Notes: a model not told the origin generated them from the sequence alone. Shown: positions 1 to 9,202, counted from the stretch's first letter. The stretch: DNA of 64,000 nucleotides from Shinella sp. H4-D48 (GCF_022637395.1 NZ_CP093337.1:2712001-2776000), one strand, 5' to 3'. Translations and numbers: made by a program.

Positions 1-19
1 GAAACGCGATCTGATCCAT
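1..19 (-). CDS. 5' end of a divergent gene (cut by window edge)
   Basis: An ATG on the minus strand at 19-17 is followed by five sense codons (MDQIAF) up to the window edge. A GGAGG ribosome-binding site lies 6 nt upstream (complement of 26-30). The gene is divergent from the LysR regulator at 126, the classical layout of a LysR regulator and its target. The product cannot be named from six residues. Confidence 0.5.
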
Positions 20-39
20 ATTTCGCCTCCCCAATCCAC

Positions 40-64
40 AAGTGGTCTGTTTTCTTTACCACTT
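40..64. promoter_or_regulatory. Probable LysR-type operator (T-N11-A inverted repeat)
   Basis: AAGTGGT at 40-46 and its exact reverse complement ACCACTT at 58-64 are separated by 11 nt, so T46 and A58 form the T-N11-A core of LysR boxes. It lies between the divergent gene starting at 19 and the LysR gene starting at 126. The sequence shows the repeat; binding by the neighbouring regulator is inferred. Confidence 0.6.
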
Positions 65-125
65 TCTATCGGCCGGTGCAAATGATAAGCATTTTATCCG
101 CTACGGAAACAATGGGCGCGACGGA

Positions 126-1022
126 ATGACCAATCTCGGCGATCTCGAAATCTTCTCCCGCGTCATCTCCATGGGAAGTATGTCCGCAGCGGGGCGAGCA
201 TTGGGTCTATCCCCAGCCGTTGTTTCCAAGCGCGTGAAAAGACTGGAAGAACGCCTCGGCACCCGCCTCTTCCAGCGCACCACGCGCCAGATCTCGCTGA
301 CGGAGGCCGGACAGGGCTTCTACGAGCGTATCGTCGGCATTCTCGCCGGCATCGAGGAGGCGGAAGCCTTCGTATCCGGCCGGTCGGGCGCGGTGCGGGG
401 CACGCTGCGCCTTTCCGCGCCGACATCCTTCGGCCGCCTCCATATTGCGCCGCATCTGAAGGGCTTCATGGATGCCTATCCGGAACTCATCGTCAATCTC
501 GTGCTGACCGACGACTTCTCCGACATTGTCGGTGACGGTTTCGATCTGGCGATCCGCATCGGGGAACTCTCCGACTCCTCGCTGGTCGCCCGGCGGCTTG
601 CACCGGTCCGGCGCGTGCTGTGTGCTTCGCCTGATTACATTGCCAGGCACGGCATGCCTGCGACACTCGCCGACCTCGCCGCGCATGTCTGCCTGCCGCC
701 GCACACGCAGGATCTCTGGCGCCTTGAAGGACCGGAAGGCAGCGTCAGCTTCCGTCCGCAGGGACCGCTCTATACGAACTCCAGCGAAGTTGTCCGCGAG
801 GCGGTGTTTTCCGGCATGGGGATCGCGCTGCGCTCAAGCTGGGATGTGGGACCGGCTCTGAAGGATGGCACCCTCGTGCAGGTGCTGCCGCAATACGAAG
901 GCTCGCGCAACGTGGTGCTGTCCGCCGTCTATCCCAGTCGGCAGTTCCTTCCGGTCAAGGTGCGGCTGTTCATCGATTATCTCGCCGAGCTTTATGGACC
1001 CGCGCCCTATTGGGAACATTGA
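126..1022 (+). CDS. LysR family transcriptional regulator
   Basis: A 298-aa LysR-type regulator. The N-terminal winged helix-turn-helix covers about residues 1-60, with the typical segment ISMGSMSAAGRALGLSPAVV followed by a linker helix rich in ERL and QRTTR. The rest is a LysR substrate-binding domain from about residue 90, of the type found in regulators such as DmlR and AaeR. An upstream in-frame start at 42 would add 28 residues that no LysR protein has; ATG 126 is preceded by ACGGA and begins at the normal point. The divergent gene at 19-1 is its probable target, and the operator at 40-64 lies between them. The effector is unknown. Confidence 0.85.
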   Translation: MTNLGDLEIFSRVISMGSMSAAGRALGLSPAVVSKRVKRLEERLGTRLFQRTTRQISLTEAGQGFYERIVGILAGIEEAEAFVSGRSGAVRGTLRLSAPTSFGRLHIAPHLKGFMDAYPELIVNLVLTDDFSDIVGDGFDLAIRIGELSDSSLVARRLAPVRRVLCASPDYIARHGMPATLADLAAHVCLPPHTQDLWRLEGPEGSVSFRPQGPLYTNSSEVVREAVFSGMGIALRSSWDVGPALKDGTLVQVLPQYEGSRNVVLSAVYPSRQFLPVKVRLFIDYLAELYGPAPYWEH

Positions 1023-1037
1023 CGACAGGAGGAAGAC

Positions 1038-1547
1038 ATGGCCGGCAGACTGAGCATGCTCGCAATTGCCTGCGGGCTCGTGGTCTCCCCGGCGCTCGCC
1101 GCGCCGCTCGATCCGCTGCTCGAAGGCTTCGATGACGCCTGCGACTACAGCGACGGTCTCGCGGCGCTGCTTCAATCGAGCTACGCATTCGGCCGCACGG
1201 AAGGCGACATCGCCATTCCGGCCGGTTACGAGACGGTCTTTGGCCAGCCGACTGTCGCGCCCGTCGATGAGTATCTGCACGTCACCCTGCCGGTGAGCGA
1301 CGGCACCTGGCGCGGTGTACCGGTGCAGGAAATCGAGGTTTTCATCACCGCCCTCGAAAGCGGCTTCAGCTCCCACGCCGTGATTTTCCCGGCAGGCGCG
1401 GTGAAGCAGGCGGAAGAGACCTTCAAGGCGCGGGGCGAGTCCGCGCAGACAAAACTGACCGCGCAGGACAAGGCCGACCTGGGCTGGCAGACCGGCTTTT
1501 CCGTCGTCGATGGTGTGCCGCGCTATATGTGCGACCTCTCCACCTGA
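1038..1547 (+). CDS. Small exported protein of unknown function
   Basis: A 169-aa protein beginning with a short basic residue pair, a hydrophobic stretch (LSMLAIACGLVV) and a likely signal-peptidase site after ALAA near residue 22, so it is probably periplasmic. I do not recognise a domain. It carries two Cys in the mature part (near residues 36 and 165), which could form a disulfide. It begins 15 nt after the LysR stop, preceded by GACAGGAGG-like sequence, so it may be cotranscribed with the regulator. Confidence 0.7.
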   Translation: MAGRLSMLAIACGLVVSPALAAPLDPLLEGFDDACDYSDGLAALLQSSYAFGRTEGDIAIPAGYETVFGQPTVAPVDEYLHVTLPVSDGTWRGVPVQEIEVFITALESGFSSHAVIFPAGAVKQAEETFKARGESAQTKLTAQDKADLGWQTGFSVVDGVPRYMCDLST

Positions 1548-1562
1548 ACCGGCGTAATCGCC

Positions 1563-2840
1563 TCAGTGCTTGTCTTCTTCGGCATGGCGGTTGCGGATCG
1601 CGCGGACGAGAAGCCACATGCCGATGATGACAAAGGGCACCGCGATGCCGGTCGCCGTTTCCGGCTTCACCGGCAGGCCGAGACCATGCGCCGCCTTCGC
1701 GACATAGCCGAAGAGACCGACGACGTAATAGGAAATCGCCGCCACCGAGAGGCCCTCGACGGTCTGCTGCAGGCGAAGCTGCAACCGCGCGCGGCGATCC
1801 ATGGAGTTCAGCAGCGAGGTATTGAGCTGTTCCAGTTCCACGTCGATCCAGCTGCGCAGCAGCGCGGTGGCGCGGGCGAGCTTGCGCGACAGGTTGGCCT
1901 GCCGCTCCTCGACGGACTGACAGGTCCGCATGGCCGGCGCAAGGCGCCGCTCGAGGAAGAAGCCGAGCGTTTCGTAGCCGGGCACGGCGGTTTCAGCCAG
2001 CGTGCGGATGCGCTCCTGTACGATACCGTAATAGGCGCGGCTAGCGCCGAACCGGTAGAGGCTGAGCGCGGCATTCGCCTCCAGTTCCGCGGCAAGCCGC
2101 GTAATCTCGGAAAGTAGCGCGTCGGCCTTGTCGCGGGCGTGCTGCTTCATCGCATTGGTGATGCCCGTGAGCCCGTCCTCGATGCGACGGATTTCCGGGG
2201 ATAGCGACTGGGCAAGCGGCAGGCCCATCATGGCGAGCGTTCGGTAGGTCTCGATATCGAGCAGGCGCTGCACAAGCGCGCCGCGCCCCGCTTCGGTCAT
2301 GCCCTTGTCGATGACGAGGATCGGCGTCAGCCCGTCGCCGTTCTGGCGAAAGTCCGTGACGATGACACCCTGGCCGTTCTTGATCTCGCTATAACAGAGA
2401 CTGGTCGGGTCGAAGGTTGCTATCGCTGCACGGCTTTCCGGCGAATCCGGCCGGATCTCCAGGCGGATGCCCGATATCAGCGTGCCAGGCGGCGAGAAGC
2501 TGTCGCCGAACGGATGGACGGGCACCTCGCCGCCGAAGATCTCAGGCGCGGGCGCATCCCAGAAATAAGTGGAGAATTCGGTGTGCCGCTCCCAGCGCAG
2601 CGTGCCCTGCCCCCAGCTCAGCGCGTGGTGGTTGGAATCGCGGCCGGGCGGCGACACACCGCGCGAGCGCGACAGTTCGCCCATAACGGCATGATCGACG
2701 GCCGAGCCGCCCTCGGTCAGGAACGCGAGCTGAAAAATGACGCGCGGCGACGGCACCAGCGCATATGGCCGTGCATGGATTTCTCCGAGAGCCTGCGCGC
2801 GCATTGTCGCCTGCGGAAAGGCGAAGCTGCCCTTTGCCAT
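1563..2840 (-). CDS. DUF3422 family membrane-associated protein
   Basis: A 425-aa protein matching the DUF3422 family: the N-terminal EIHARPYALVPSPRV segment (residues 20-34) is the family hallmark, followed by a long middle part and a helical C-terminal half with coiled-coil character. Two hydrophobic segments near the C-terminus (about 365-385 and 395-412) predict membrane anchoring with a charged cytoplasmic tail. The start is well supported by GGGGAAGG 7 nt upstream. The function of the family is not known. It faces the LysR/exported protein pair convergently; the stops are about 15 nt apart with no clear terminator. Confidence 0.8.
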   Translation of the reverse strand: MAKGSFAFPQATMRAQALGEIHARPYALVPSPRVIFQLAFLTEGGSAVDHAVMGELSRSRGVSPPGRDSNHHALSWGQGTLRWERHTEFSTYFWDAPAPEIFGGEVPVHPFGDSFSPPGTLISGIRLEIRPDSPESRAAIATFDPTSLCYSEIKNGQGVIVTDFRQNGDGLTPILVIDKGMTEAGRGALVQRLLDIETYRTLAMMGLPLAQSLSPEIRRIEDGLTGITNAMKQHARDKADALLSEITRLAAELEANAALSLYRFGASRAYYGIVQERIRTLAETAVPGYETLGFFLERRLAPAMRTCQSVEERQANLSRKLARATALLRSWIDVELEQLNTSLLNSMDRRARLQLRLQQTVEGLSVAAISYYVVGLFGYVAKAAHGLGLPVKPETATGIAVPFVIIGMWLLVRAIRNRHAEEDKH

Positions 2841-2945
2841 GTCTGCACCTTCCCCTCACGTGCAACAGATCTTTCTTAACAAATGTCAGGGCAACGGTGA
2901 TGAGACGCATTGACGCAGGCCACGAACAGGGATTGGACAAGTTTG

Positions 2946-2975
2946 TTGACCAGTTTCCATGCGGGTTGGTACTAT
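2946..2975 (+). promoter_or_regulatory. Probable sigma-70 promoter giving a leaderless GntR mRNA
   Basis: TTGACC (2946-2951) and TACTAT (2970-2975) are separated by 18 nt. Transcription would be expected about 7 nt downstream, at or next to the GTG at 2982, which is also the best-conserved start of the GntR protein. This suggests a leaderless transcript; it is an inference from spacing. Confidence 0.45.
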
Positions 2976-2981
2976 CGTGCC

Positions 2982-3776
2982 GTGACCGAAAACGCTTTCG
3001 ACCTCTTTGCCCCCATCAGCCATGACCGCACCGCCGACGAGGTGGTCCGGCAGATCGAGCTTTTGCTGCTGGAAGGCGTGCTGCGCGACGGCGACCGGCT
3101 GCCGGGCGAGCGCGAGCTTTCCAAGCGCCTAGACATTTCCCGACCGATCCTGCGCGAGGCGCTGAAGGAGCTGGAAATCCGTGGCCTGCTCGTCAGCCAG
3201 CACGGCGGCGGCACCTATGTCGCCGATATCATCGGTCAGGTCTTCTCGCCGGCTGTCGTGGACCTCATCGCCCGTCACCAGCGCGCGACCGGCGACTACA
3301 TCGAGTACCGGCGCGAGCTGGAAGGCATTACCGCCGAACTCGCCGCCCGCCGCGCGACGGACTACGACCGGCAGATGCTGACCCGCATCATGGAGGCGAT
3401 GCGGGAGGCCCATGCCGGCGGCTCCTTCGATGCGGAACTCGAGACGGATGTCGAGTTGCACAACGCGATCGGCGAGGCCGCGCACAACATCGTGCTGCTG
3501 CACACGCTGCGCTCCTGCTACCGGCTGCTGGCGCAGGGGATCTTTTTCCACCGCCATCTCGTTTTCTCCTCGCAGGAAGCCCGCGAACATCTTCTCGCGC
3601 AGCACGAGGCGATCTACGCCGCCATCATGGCCCGTGACGGAAATGCGGCGCGCAATGCCGCTCAGGCGCATATGGACTATATTGCCGTCGCTATCCGCGA
3701 AGCCGAACGCAGCGGAGAATGGCAACGTATTTCTCAGCTGCGCATGCAAAAGCGCAATCTTCCCGCAAAAGCCTGA
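2982..3776 (+). CDS. FadR/GntR family transcriptional regulator
   Basis: A 264-aa regulator if started at GTG 2982. The GntR winged helix-turn-helix spans about residues 15-80 with the motif LPGERELSKRLDISRPILRE, then a beta wing ending LLVSQHGGGTYV. The C-terminal half (about 95-245) is an FCD ligand-binding helical bundle containing the metal or ligand residues usual for the family (D and H in ELHNAIGEA, and HRHLVF with EHLLAQHEAI). An ATG at 2910 would add 24 residues that include the promoter sequence, so GTG is preferred. FCD regulators usually sense organic acids or sugars; no target is apparent next door, so the ligand is unknown. Confidence 0.85.
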   Translation: MTENAFDLFAPISHDRTADEVVRQIELLLLEGVLRDGDRLPGERELSKRLDISRPILREALKELEIRGLLVSQHGGGTYVADIIGQVFSPAVVDLIARHQRATGDYIEYRRELEGITAELAARRATDYDRQMLTRIMEAMREAHAGGSFDAELETDVELHNAIGEAAHNIVLLHTLRSCYRLLAQGIFFHRHLVFSSQEAREHLLAQHEAIYAAIMARDGNAARNAAQAHMDYIAVAIREAERSGEWQRISQLRMQKRNLPAKA

Positions 3777-3847
3777 CTTGCGCTGCAATCTGCGCGCAAG
3801 CAAGATATGTCACAAAGCGACTCAACACGCACGTCCCGACGAGAGGA

Positions 3848-4372
3848 ATGAAAAAGACCTTGAACATTCTCAACCGCATTGCGAGTGACGTCCAACTCAT
3901 GTTCCGCAGGCCCGTCCGGGAACAGTATGGCGCGCTGTGCTACCGGCTGAAGAAGAAACGTTCGGCGGTCGAAGTCCTCCTCATCACCAGCCGCGACACC
4001 GGTCGCTGGGTCATTCCCAAGGGCTGGCCGATGGACGGCAAGAGCGCCGCCGCAGCAGCGGCGCGTGAGGCCTGGGAAGAGGCCGGCGTCAAGGGTGTTA
4101 TCGCCCAGGAGGCGATCGGCGACTATCATTACATGAAGGGCCTGCCGGAAGGGCTGAAGGTCGATTGCCGGGTGCGCGTCTTCGCGCTGGCCGTGGACGA
4201 CATCTGCAAGAATTTCCCGGAAAAGGACCAGCGGCGCGCCGAATGGGTCGATTGTGCCGAGGCCGCAAACCGCGTTCAGGAGCCGGGCCTGAAGAAGCTC
4301 TTCCTCGCCTTCGAGCAGAAAATCCTCTCCGGGCTTCCCCCGATCGCGAAAAACGGCACGACCGGCGCCTGA
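3848..4372 (+). CDS. Nudix hydrolase (diphosphoinositol polyphosphate phosphohydrolase-like)
   Basis: A 174-aa Nudix protein. The Nudix box is at about residues 59-81: G59 and REAWEEAGV at 73-81 fit, but the glutamate expected eight residues before the arginine is a lysine (K65). WVIPKGWPM just before the box is typical of the rhizobial DIPP-like subgroup, which often has this change. Likely substrates are diphosphorylated nucleotides or inositol polyphosphates; this is family inference. ATG 3848 is used, with GAGAGGA directly upstream at very short spacing; ATG 3899 (MFRRPVREQY) is a real alternative. It is downstream of the GntR gene and upstream of the phosphate transporter. Confidence 0.8.
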   Translation: MKKTLNILNRIASDVQLMFRRPVREQYGALCYRLKKKRSAVEVLLITSRDTGRWVIPKGWPMDGKSAAAAAAREAWEEAGVKGVIAQEAIGDYHYMKGLPEGLKVDCRVRVFALAVDDICKNFPEKDQRRAEWVDCAEAANRVQEPGLKKLFLAFEQKILSGLPPIAKNGTTGA

Positions 4373-4443
4373 CACAGCCTCCGCCATATTGCCGCCTATG
4401 CCATGAGGCGTTACTGCCTCTCGGCAAAACTGGAGCAGCATGA

Positions 4444-5946
4444 ATGGCCAATTCTCAAGTCCAGCTTCGCAAGCCGACGCTGGACAAGGACCTGGAAAAA
4501 CTCACCCTCACCGAACAGGCAACGCACTTTGTGCTGCGCTCCTGGACGGGTGCGGGCATTTCACTGGTCTTCCTGCTCCTGACGATGGCCATCGCCAATA
4601 CATTTGCCACCGGTACGCCCGGGGTTCTCGTCATCGCCGTCACGGCCGCGCTGGCCGCCTATATGGCGATGAACATCGGCGCGAACGATGTGACGAACAA
4701 TGTGGGGGCCGCGGTGGGCGCCCGTGCGATAAGCATGGGCGGCGCTCTGGCGATTGCAGCCGTCTTCGAGATCGCGGGCGCGCTCCTGGCCGGTCGCGGC
4801 GTTGCCGAGACCGTCGCATCCGGCATCCTTGATCGCGCGAACTTCCCCAGCTCCGAGGTCTTTGCCTGGGCAATGATGGCCTCGCTCGTCTCGGCCGCGA
4901 TCTGGATCAACATCGCGACACTCGCCAATGCACCGATCTCCACCACGCACGCCATCATCGGCGGTGTCATCGGTGCGGGTGCAGCGGCAAGCGGCCTGCA
5001 CAGTGTTCAGTGGGAGGCGATGGGTCTCATCGTCATCAGCTGGACCGTCTCACCGATTCTGGGCGGCGTGATTGCAGCGCTGTTCCTGTTCTTTATCAAG
5101 GAAACGATCATCTACCGCGACGACAAGATCGCGGCGGCAAAGACCTGGGTCCCGGTTCTCGTCGCAATCATGGCTGGGGCTTTCTCCGCCTTTCTCGCCA
5201 CCGGCGGCACCAATGGCTTCTATCATGTGCCATTCGGCAAAGCCCTGCTTGTCGGCCTGGCTGTGGGCGTGCTGACCTACTTTGTCACACGACCGATCGT
5301 GCGCCGGCATGCGGAAGGACTGGACAACCGCAACCAGTCTCTGCGCACGCTGTTTCGTCTGCCGCTGATCTGTTCGGCGGCATTGCTGTCCTTTGCCCAC
5401 GGGGCCAACGACGTGTCGAATGCGGTCGGTCCGCTTTACGGCGTCGTCGTGGCGTTGCGTGAAAGCAGTGGCTCGGGAAATGCCGGCATTCCGCTCTGGG
5501 TGATGGTCATCGGCGCCTTCGGCATCTCGCTTGGCCTTCTGCTGTTCGGTCCGCGCCTCATCCGCATCGTCGGCAGCGAGATCACCAAGCTCAATCCGAT
5601 GCGCGCCTTCTGCGTGGCGTTGTCGTCGGCCGTAGCGGTGCTGACGGCATCGGCCTTCGCCATTCCCGTCTCCTCGACACATATCGCCGTTGGGGCGGTG
5701 TTCGGCGTCGGCCTGTTTCGTGAATGGTACACCCGCAATTCGAAGCGCCGTATCGAGTATATCCGCAGCCGCGGCAACGGCATCGCACCCGAGGAGCCAT
5801 CGGCCAATCCCGAAGAGACGCGCCGGCGCTATCTCGTGCGGCGCTCCCACTTCATGACGATCGTTTCGGCCTGGATCGTGACGCTGCCGATCTCGGCGAT
5901 GCTGTCCGCCCTCGTCTTCCTCGCCCTCAACGCCGTGTTCAGCTGA
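4444..5946 (+). CDS. pit: PiT family inorganic phosphate transporter
   Basis: A 500-aa polytopic inner-membrane protein of the PiT family (proton- or metal-phosphate symport). The two internally repeated signatures are visible: [17 protein letters not shown] near residues 77-93 and [16 protein letters not shown] near 318-333. About ten to twelve hydrophobic segments are present, and an arginine-rich cytoplasmic loop precedes the last one. ATG 4444 is chosen over the out-of-frame ATG at 4440; GGAG at 4432-4435 fits it. Nearby rhizobial relatives are low-affinity uptake systems. The rsmE gene starts 10 nt after the stop. Confidence 0.92.
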   Translation: MANSQVQLRKPTLDKDLEKLTLTEQATHFVLRSWTGAGISLVFLLLTMAIANTFATGTPGVLVIAVTAALAAYMAMNIGANDVTNNVGAAVGARAISMGGALAIAAVFEIAGALLAGRGVAETVASGILDRANFPSSEVFAWAMMASLVSAAIWINIATLANAPISTTHAIIGGVIGAGAAASGLHSVQWEAMGLIVISWTVSPILGGVIAALFLFFIKETIIYRDDKIAAAKTWVPVLVAIMAGAFSAFLATGGTNGFYHVPFGKALLVGLAVGVLTYFVTRPIVRRHAEGLDNRNQSLRTLFRLPLICSAALLSFAHGANDVSNAVGPLYGVVVALRESSGSGNAGIPLWVMVIGAFGISLGLLLFGPRLIRIVGSEITKLNPMRAFCVALSSAVAVLTASAFAIPVSSTHIAVGAVFGVGLFREWYTRNSKRRIEYIRSRGNGIAPEEPSANPEETRRRYLVRRSHFMTIVSAWIVTLPISAMLSALVFLALNAVFS

Positions 5947-5956
5947 GAGACCGACC

Positions 5957-6694
5957 ATGCGCGCCAATTACCGGATGCAGCGCCTCTTCGTGGACGATGC
6001 GCTCGCGGCAAACCAGCCTTTCGAAGCCTCCAAGGATCACTTTCACTACCTGACGAACGTGCTGCGCATGGGCGAAGAGGGAGCGGTGCTGCTGTTCAAC
6101 GGCCGGGACGGCGAATGGCGTGCCACGCTGTCCTTTCCCACCCGCAAGCGTCTCATGCTTACGCCGGTCGAACAGACGCGGGCACAGCCCGTCCCTTCCG
6201 ACCTGCACTACCTGTTCGCGCCGCTCAAGGTCGGGCGGCTGGACTATCTCGTGCAGAAGGCGGTGGAAATGGGCGCCGGCGTGCTACAGCCGGTGATGAC
6301 CCAACACGTACAGGGCAAGATCACCAATCTCGAACGGCTTGAGGCGAACGCCGTGGAAGCCGCCGAGCAATGCGGCATCCTGGCCATCCCGACCGTTGCC
6401 GCGCCCCGCAAGCTGGACGACCTGCTCTCAGACTGGCCGCGTGATCGTCGTATCATCTTCTGCGACGAAGGGCATGGCAGCCAGAACCCGTTGCCGGTGC
6501 TGCGCGATATCACGGAGCGCAAGCTGGCCCTGCTGGTCGGCCCTGAAGGCGGGTTTTCCGACGAGGAGCGCACGCTCCTGCGCGGGCTGGATTTCGTGAC
6601 GCCCATTCCGCTCGGCCCGCGTATTCTGCGTGCCGATACCGCGGCCGTGGCGGCGATGGCCGTGATCCAGGCAGCCATCGGCGACTGGGAATGA
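5957..6694 (+). CDS. rsmE: 16S rRNA (uracil(1498)-N3)-methyltransferase RsmE
   Basis: A 245-aa SPOUT-fold methyltransferase that methylates N3 of U1498 in helix 44 of 16S rRNA. The SAM-binding knot is clear in the C-terminal third: [13 protein letters not shown] (about residues 193-205) and [20 protein letters not shown] (about 219-238). The N-terminal PUA-like region contains HYLTNVLRM and the [10 protein letters not shown] strand. Length matches the family. The gene follows pit after 10 nt, so the two are probably cotranscribed, although no functional link is evident. Confidence 0.95.
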   Translation: MRANYRMQRLFVDDALAANQPFEASKDHFHYLTNVLRMGEEGAVLLFNGRDGEWRATLSFPTRKRLMLTPVEQTRAQPVPSDLHYLFAPLKVGRLDYLVQKAVEMGAGVLQPVMTQHVQGKITNLERLEANAVEAAEQCGILAIPTVAAPRKLDDLLSDWPRDRRIIFCDEGHGSQNPLPVLRDITERKLALLVGPEGGFSDEERTLLRGLDFVTPIPLGPRILRADTAAVAAMAVIQAAIGDWE

Positions 6695-6731
6695 TTTTCC
6701 CCAAAAGTCGAATTGGTTTTTTTGAATCTGC

Positions 6732-6758
6732 CTTGAAAGGAATTTGCTTGCACCGCAT
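6732..6758 (+). promoter_or_regulatory. Possible RpoH-type promoter of gshA
   Basis: CTTGAAA at 6732-6738 and CCGCAT at 6753-6758 are 14 nt apart, close to the heat-shock sigma pattern CTTGAAA-N13-15-CCCCAT. It lies about 70 nt upstream of the gshA start, in the rsmE-gshA gap. The same bases can be read as TTGAAA-N17-CATTTA for the housekeeping sigma factor, so assignment is uncertain. Confidence 0.35.
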
Positions 6759-6830
6759 TTAATTCCGGTTCAAGCACCCTCCCAAGGCCCTGCGGTTCTG
6801 CCGGGCATACCCGTTCAGAAGAAGACGCCC

Positions 6831-8204
6831 ATGGCCCGTGACACCACCGACCAGACGCCGATCCGCAATGTCGCGGAAATGGCGGACTATCTCGCCGCCG
6901 GCAACAAGCCGAAGGAGAAGTTCCGCATCGGCACCGAGCATGAAAAATTCGTCTTCTTTACGGCCGACAACAGCCCAGTCCCCTATTTTGGCGATGCGAG
7001 CATTTCCGCACTGCTTAACGGCATGCAGGCCAAGACCGGCTGGGAGCCGATCATCGATGCCGGCAACATCATCGGCCTTGCGGAACCCTCGGGCATGGGT
7101 GCGATCTCACTGGAACCGGGCGGCCAGTTCGAACTGTCGGGCGCGCCTCTCGAAAACCTGCACCAGACCTGCAAGGAATCCAACCAGCATCTCGCCACGC
7201 TGCGCGAGATCGCCGAACCGCTCGGCATTCGCTTCCTCGGCATGGGCGGCAGCCCGAAATGGTCGTTTGCCGAGACGCACCGCATGCCCAAAAGTCGCTA
7301 CGACATCATGACGCGCTACATGCCGAAGGTCGGCAGCCAGGGCCTCGACATGATGTACCGCACCTGCACGATCCAGGTGAACCTCGATTTTTCCTCCGAA
7401 GCCGACATGCGCCGCAAGATGCAGGTGTCGCTGAAGCTGCAATCGCTCGCCACCGCGCTTTTCGCCTCCTCGCCCTTCACCGAGGGCAAGCCGAACGGGC
7501 TCCTGTCCTGGCGTGGCAATATCTGGCGCGATACGGACAACAACCGCGCCGGCCTCATCCCCTTCGCCTTCTCGCCGGATTTCGGCTTCGAGGATTACGT
7601 GGCATGGGCGCTCGACGTGCCGATGTATTTCATCGTCCGCGACGGCAAATATCACGACTGCACGCATGTCACCTTCCGCCAGTTCATGGCGGGTGCGCTG
7701 AAGGGCGAAGTCGCGGATTACGAGCCGAATTTCGGCGACTGGACGAACCATCTTTCCACGCTGTTCCCCGATGTGCGCCTCAAGCGGTTCCTGGAAATGC
7801 GCGGCGCCGATGGCGGCCCGTGGCGCCGCATCTGTGCGCTACCCGCCTTCTGGGTGGGGCTTCTCTATGATGACGGCGCGCTTGACGCCGCCGAGGCGCT
7901 GACCCGCGACTGGACCTTCGAGGAAGTCTCCGCGCTGCGCGACGCCGTGCCGGCGCAAGCGCTTCACGTCGAGTTTCGTGGCAAGCCGCTCTTCAATGTC
8001 GCCCGCGAAGTCCTGTCCATCGCCCGCCAGGGACTAGTCGCGCGCGCCCGCCTGAACGGCGATGGCGTCGACGAAAGCGTATTCCTTGCGCCGCTCGACG
8101 AAGTGCTGGCCAAGAAGGCGACACTCGCAGAGGACATGCTGGCGCTCTACAACGGCCGCTGGAACGGCTCGGTCGAACCGGTTTTCAGCGAATACCAATA
8201 CTGA
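6831..8204 (+). CDS. gshA: Glutamate-cysteine ligase, plant/alphaproteobacterial type
   Basis: A 457-aa enzyme that makes gamma-glutamylcysteine from glutamate and cysteine with ATP, the first step of glutathione synthesis. It belongs to the GCS2/plant-type class usual in Rhizobiales: KFRIGTEHEKFVF at about residues 26-38 holds the metal-binding glutamates, followed by GQFELSGAPLENLHQT and the MYRTCTIQVNLDF strand near 179-191. ATG 6831 follows AGAAGA at good spacing; an in-frame ATG at 6744 would add 29 residues of non-conserved sequence that overlap the promoter. The two conserved cysteines of the plant redox switch cannot be confirmed by eye. Confidence 0.93.
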   Translation: MARDTTDQTPIRNVAEMADYLAAGNKPKEKFRIGTEHEKFVFFTADNSPVPYFGDASISALLNGMQAKTGWEPIIDAGNIIGLAEPSGMGAISLEPGGQFELSGAPLENLHQTCKESNQHLATLREIAEPLGIRFLGMGGSPKWSFAETHRMPKSRYDIMTRYMPKVGSQGLDMMYRTCTIQVNLDFSSEADMRRKMQVSLKLQSLATALFASSPFTEGKPNGLLSWRGNIWRDTDNNRAGLIPFAFSPDFGFEDYVAWALDVPMYFIVRDGKYHDCTHVTFRQFMAGALKGEVADYEPNFGDWTNHLSTLFPDVRLKRFLEMRGADGGPWRRICALPAFWVGLLYDDGALDAAEALTRDWTFEEVSALRDAVPAQALHVEFRGKPLFNVAREVLSIARQGLVARARLNGDGVDESVFLAPLDEVLAKKATLAEDMLALYNGRWNGSVEPVFSEYQY

Positions 8205-8289
8205 CATCACGCCAGAAAGCGGTTTGCGCGGCGGAAATTCCCATTATACTGCAGTTGCATACACGCCTGCCAGGGGAAGGGTCTCGCCG

Positions 8290-9129
8290 ATGCAATCGCT
8301 CTACGACATGATGATGCAGGCCCAGAACGGCAATGCCGTGGAGATCATGGCTCGGCAGTTCGGGCTTGCGCAGGAGCAGGCGGCGAAAGCCGTCGCCGCC
8401 CTGATGCCGGCCTTTTCCGAGGGCTTCAAGCGCAATGCCGCCAACCCCTATGACATGGCCGCCTTCATGAAGGCGCTGACCACGGGCGAGCACGCCAAAT
8501 ATTTCGAGGATGTCTCCAAGGCCTTTACGCCGCAGGGCCTTGCCGAGGGCAACGGTATCCTCGGCCATCTCTTCGGCAACAAGGACGTGTCGCGCGCCAT
8601 CGCCGCACAGGCCGCGCAGATGACCGGCATCGGCCAGGAAATCTACAAGCAGATGCTGCCCGTCATGGCCAGCACGCTGATGGGCGGCCTCTTCAAGCAA
8701 TCTTTCGCCCCGTTCTTTCCCGGCGCGCAGACCGGCGGCGCATCCGCCAATCCCTTTGCCGACATGATGCAGCAATGGGCAGAGGCCTCGGGCCTTGCGA
8801 AGAAGCCCGCGCCGGCCAACCCCTTCGACAATCCCTTCACACAGGCCGCGCAGGAGTTCTTCGGCACGAAGAAGGAAGCGGCCGCCAATCCCTTCACCGA
8901 CAATCCTTTCGCGAAGGCCTTCCAGGACATGATGGCCGGCATGGCGGGTCAATCCGCGGCAGGCGAAAAACCGCAAGAACCGGATGCCGCCCCCGCCGAT
9001 GCGCTCAAGTCCCTCGTCGGCACGATGTTCGATACCGGGCTGGAAATGCAGAAGGACTACCAGCGCAACGTCGAGGCGATCTTCGAGACGATGCGCAACG
9101 GCATGGACAACGAGAGCAGCAAGGCCTGA
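8290..9129 (+). CDS. DUF937-like protein with five NPF repeats
   Basis: A 279-aa protein. The N-terminal part (residues 1-140) is helical and resembles DUF937 proteins (LYDMMMQAQNGNAVEIMARQ; GILGHLFGNKDVSRAIAAQ near 89-109). The C-terminal half has five Asn-Pro-Phe motifs at about residues 154, 177, 181, 200 and 205 in Ala/Gln-rich sequence. A strong ribosome-binding site AGGGGAAGGG ends 8 nt before ATG 8290, so the longer in-frame opening at 8062 is rejected. No signal peptide or membrane segment is seen. The function is unknown; relatives occur in Rhizobiales after gshA, but that is from memory. Confidence 0.75.
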   Translation: MQSLYDMMMQAQNGNAVEIMARQFGLAQEQAAKAVAALMPAFSEGFKRNAANPYDMAAFMKALTTGEHAKYFEDVSKAFTPQGLAEGNGILGHLFGNKDVSRAIAAQAAQMTGIGQEIYKQMLPVMASTLMGGLFKQSFAPFFPGAQTGGASANPFADMMQQWAEASGLAKKPAPANPFDNPFTQAAQEFFGTKKEAAANPFTDNPFAKAFQDMMAGMAGQSAAGEKPQEPDAAPADALKSLVGTMFDTGLEMQKDYQRNVEAIFETMRNGMDNESSKA

Positions 9130-9151
9130 GCGGTGCCAGACTGCCCGAAAC

Positions 9152-9175
9152 GGAGGGCCGCAATGCACGCCCTCC
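9152..9175. terminator. Weak hairpin between convergent genes
   Basis: GGAGGGC (9152-9158) pairs with GCCCTCC (9169-9175) across a 10-nt loop. It lies between the convergent stops at 9129 and 9203. No T-run follows on either strand, so termination by it is doubtful. Confidence 0.3.
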
Positions 9176-9202
9176 CCGACGTTCACACAGCGCCTTTAAA
9201 CT

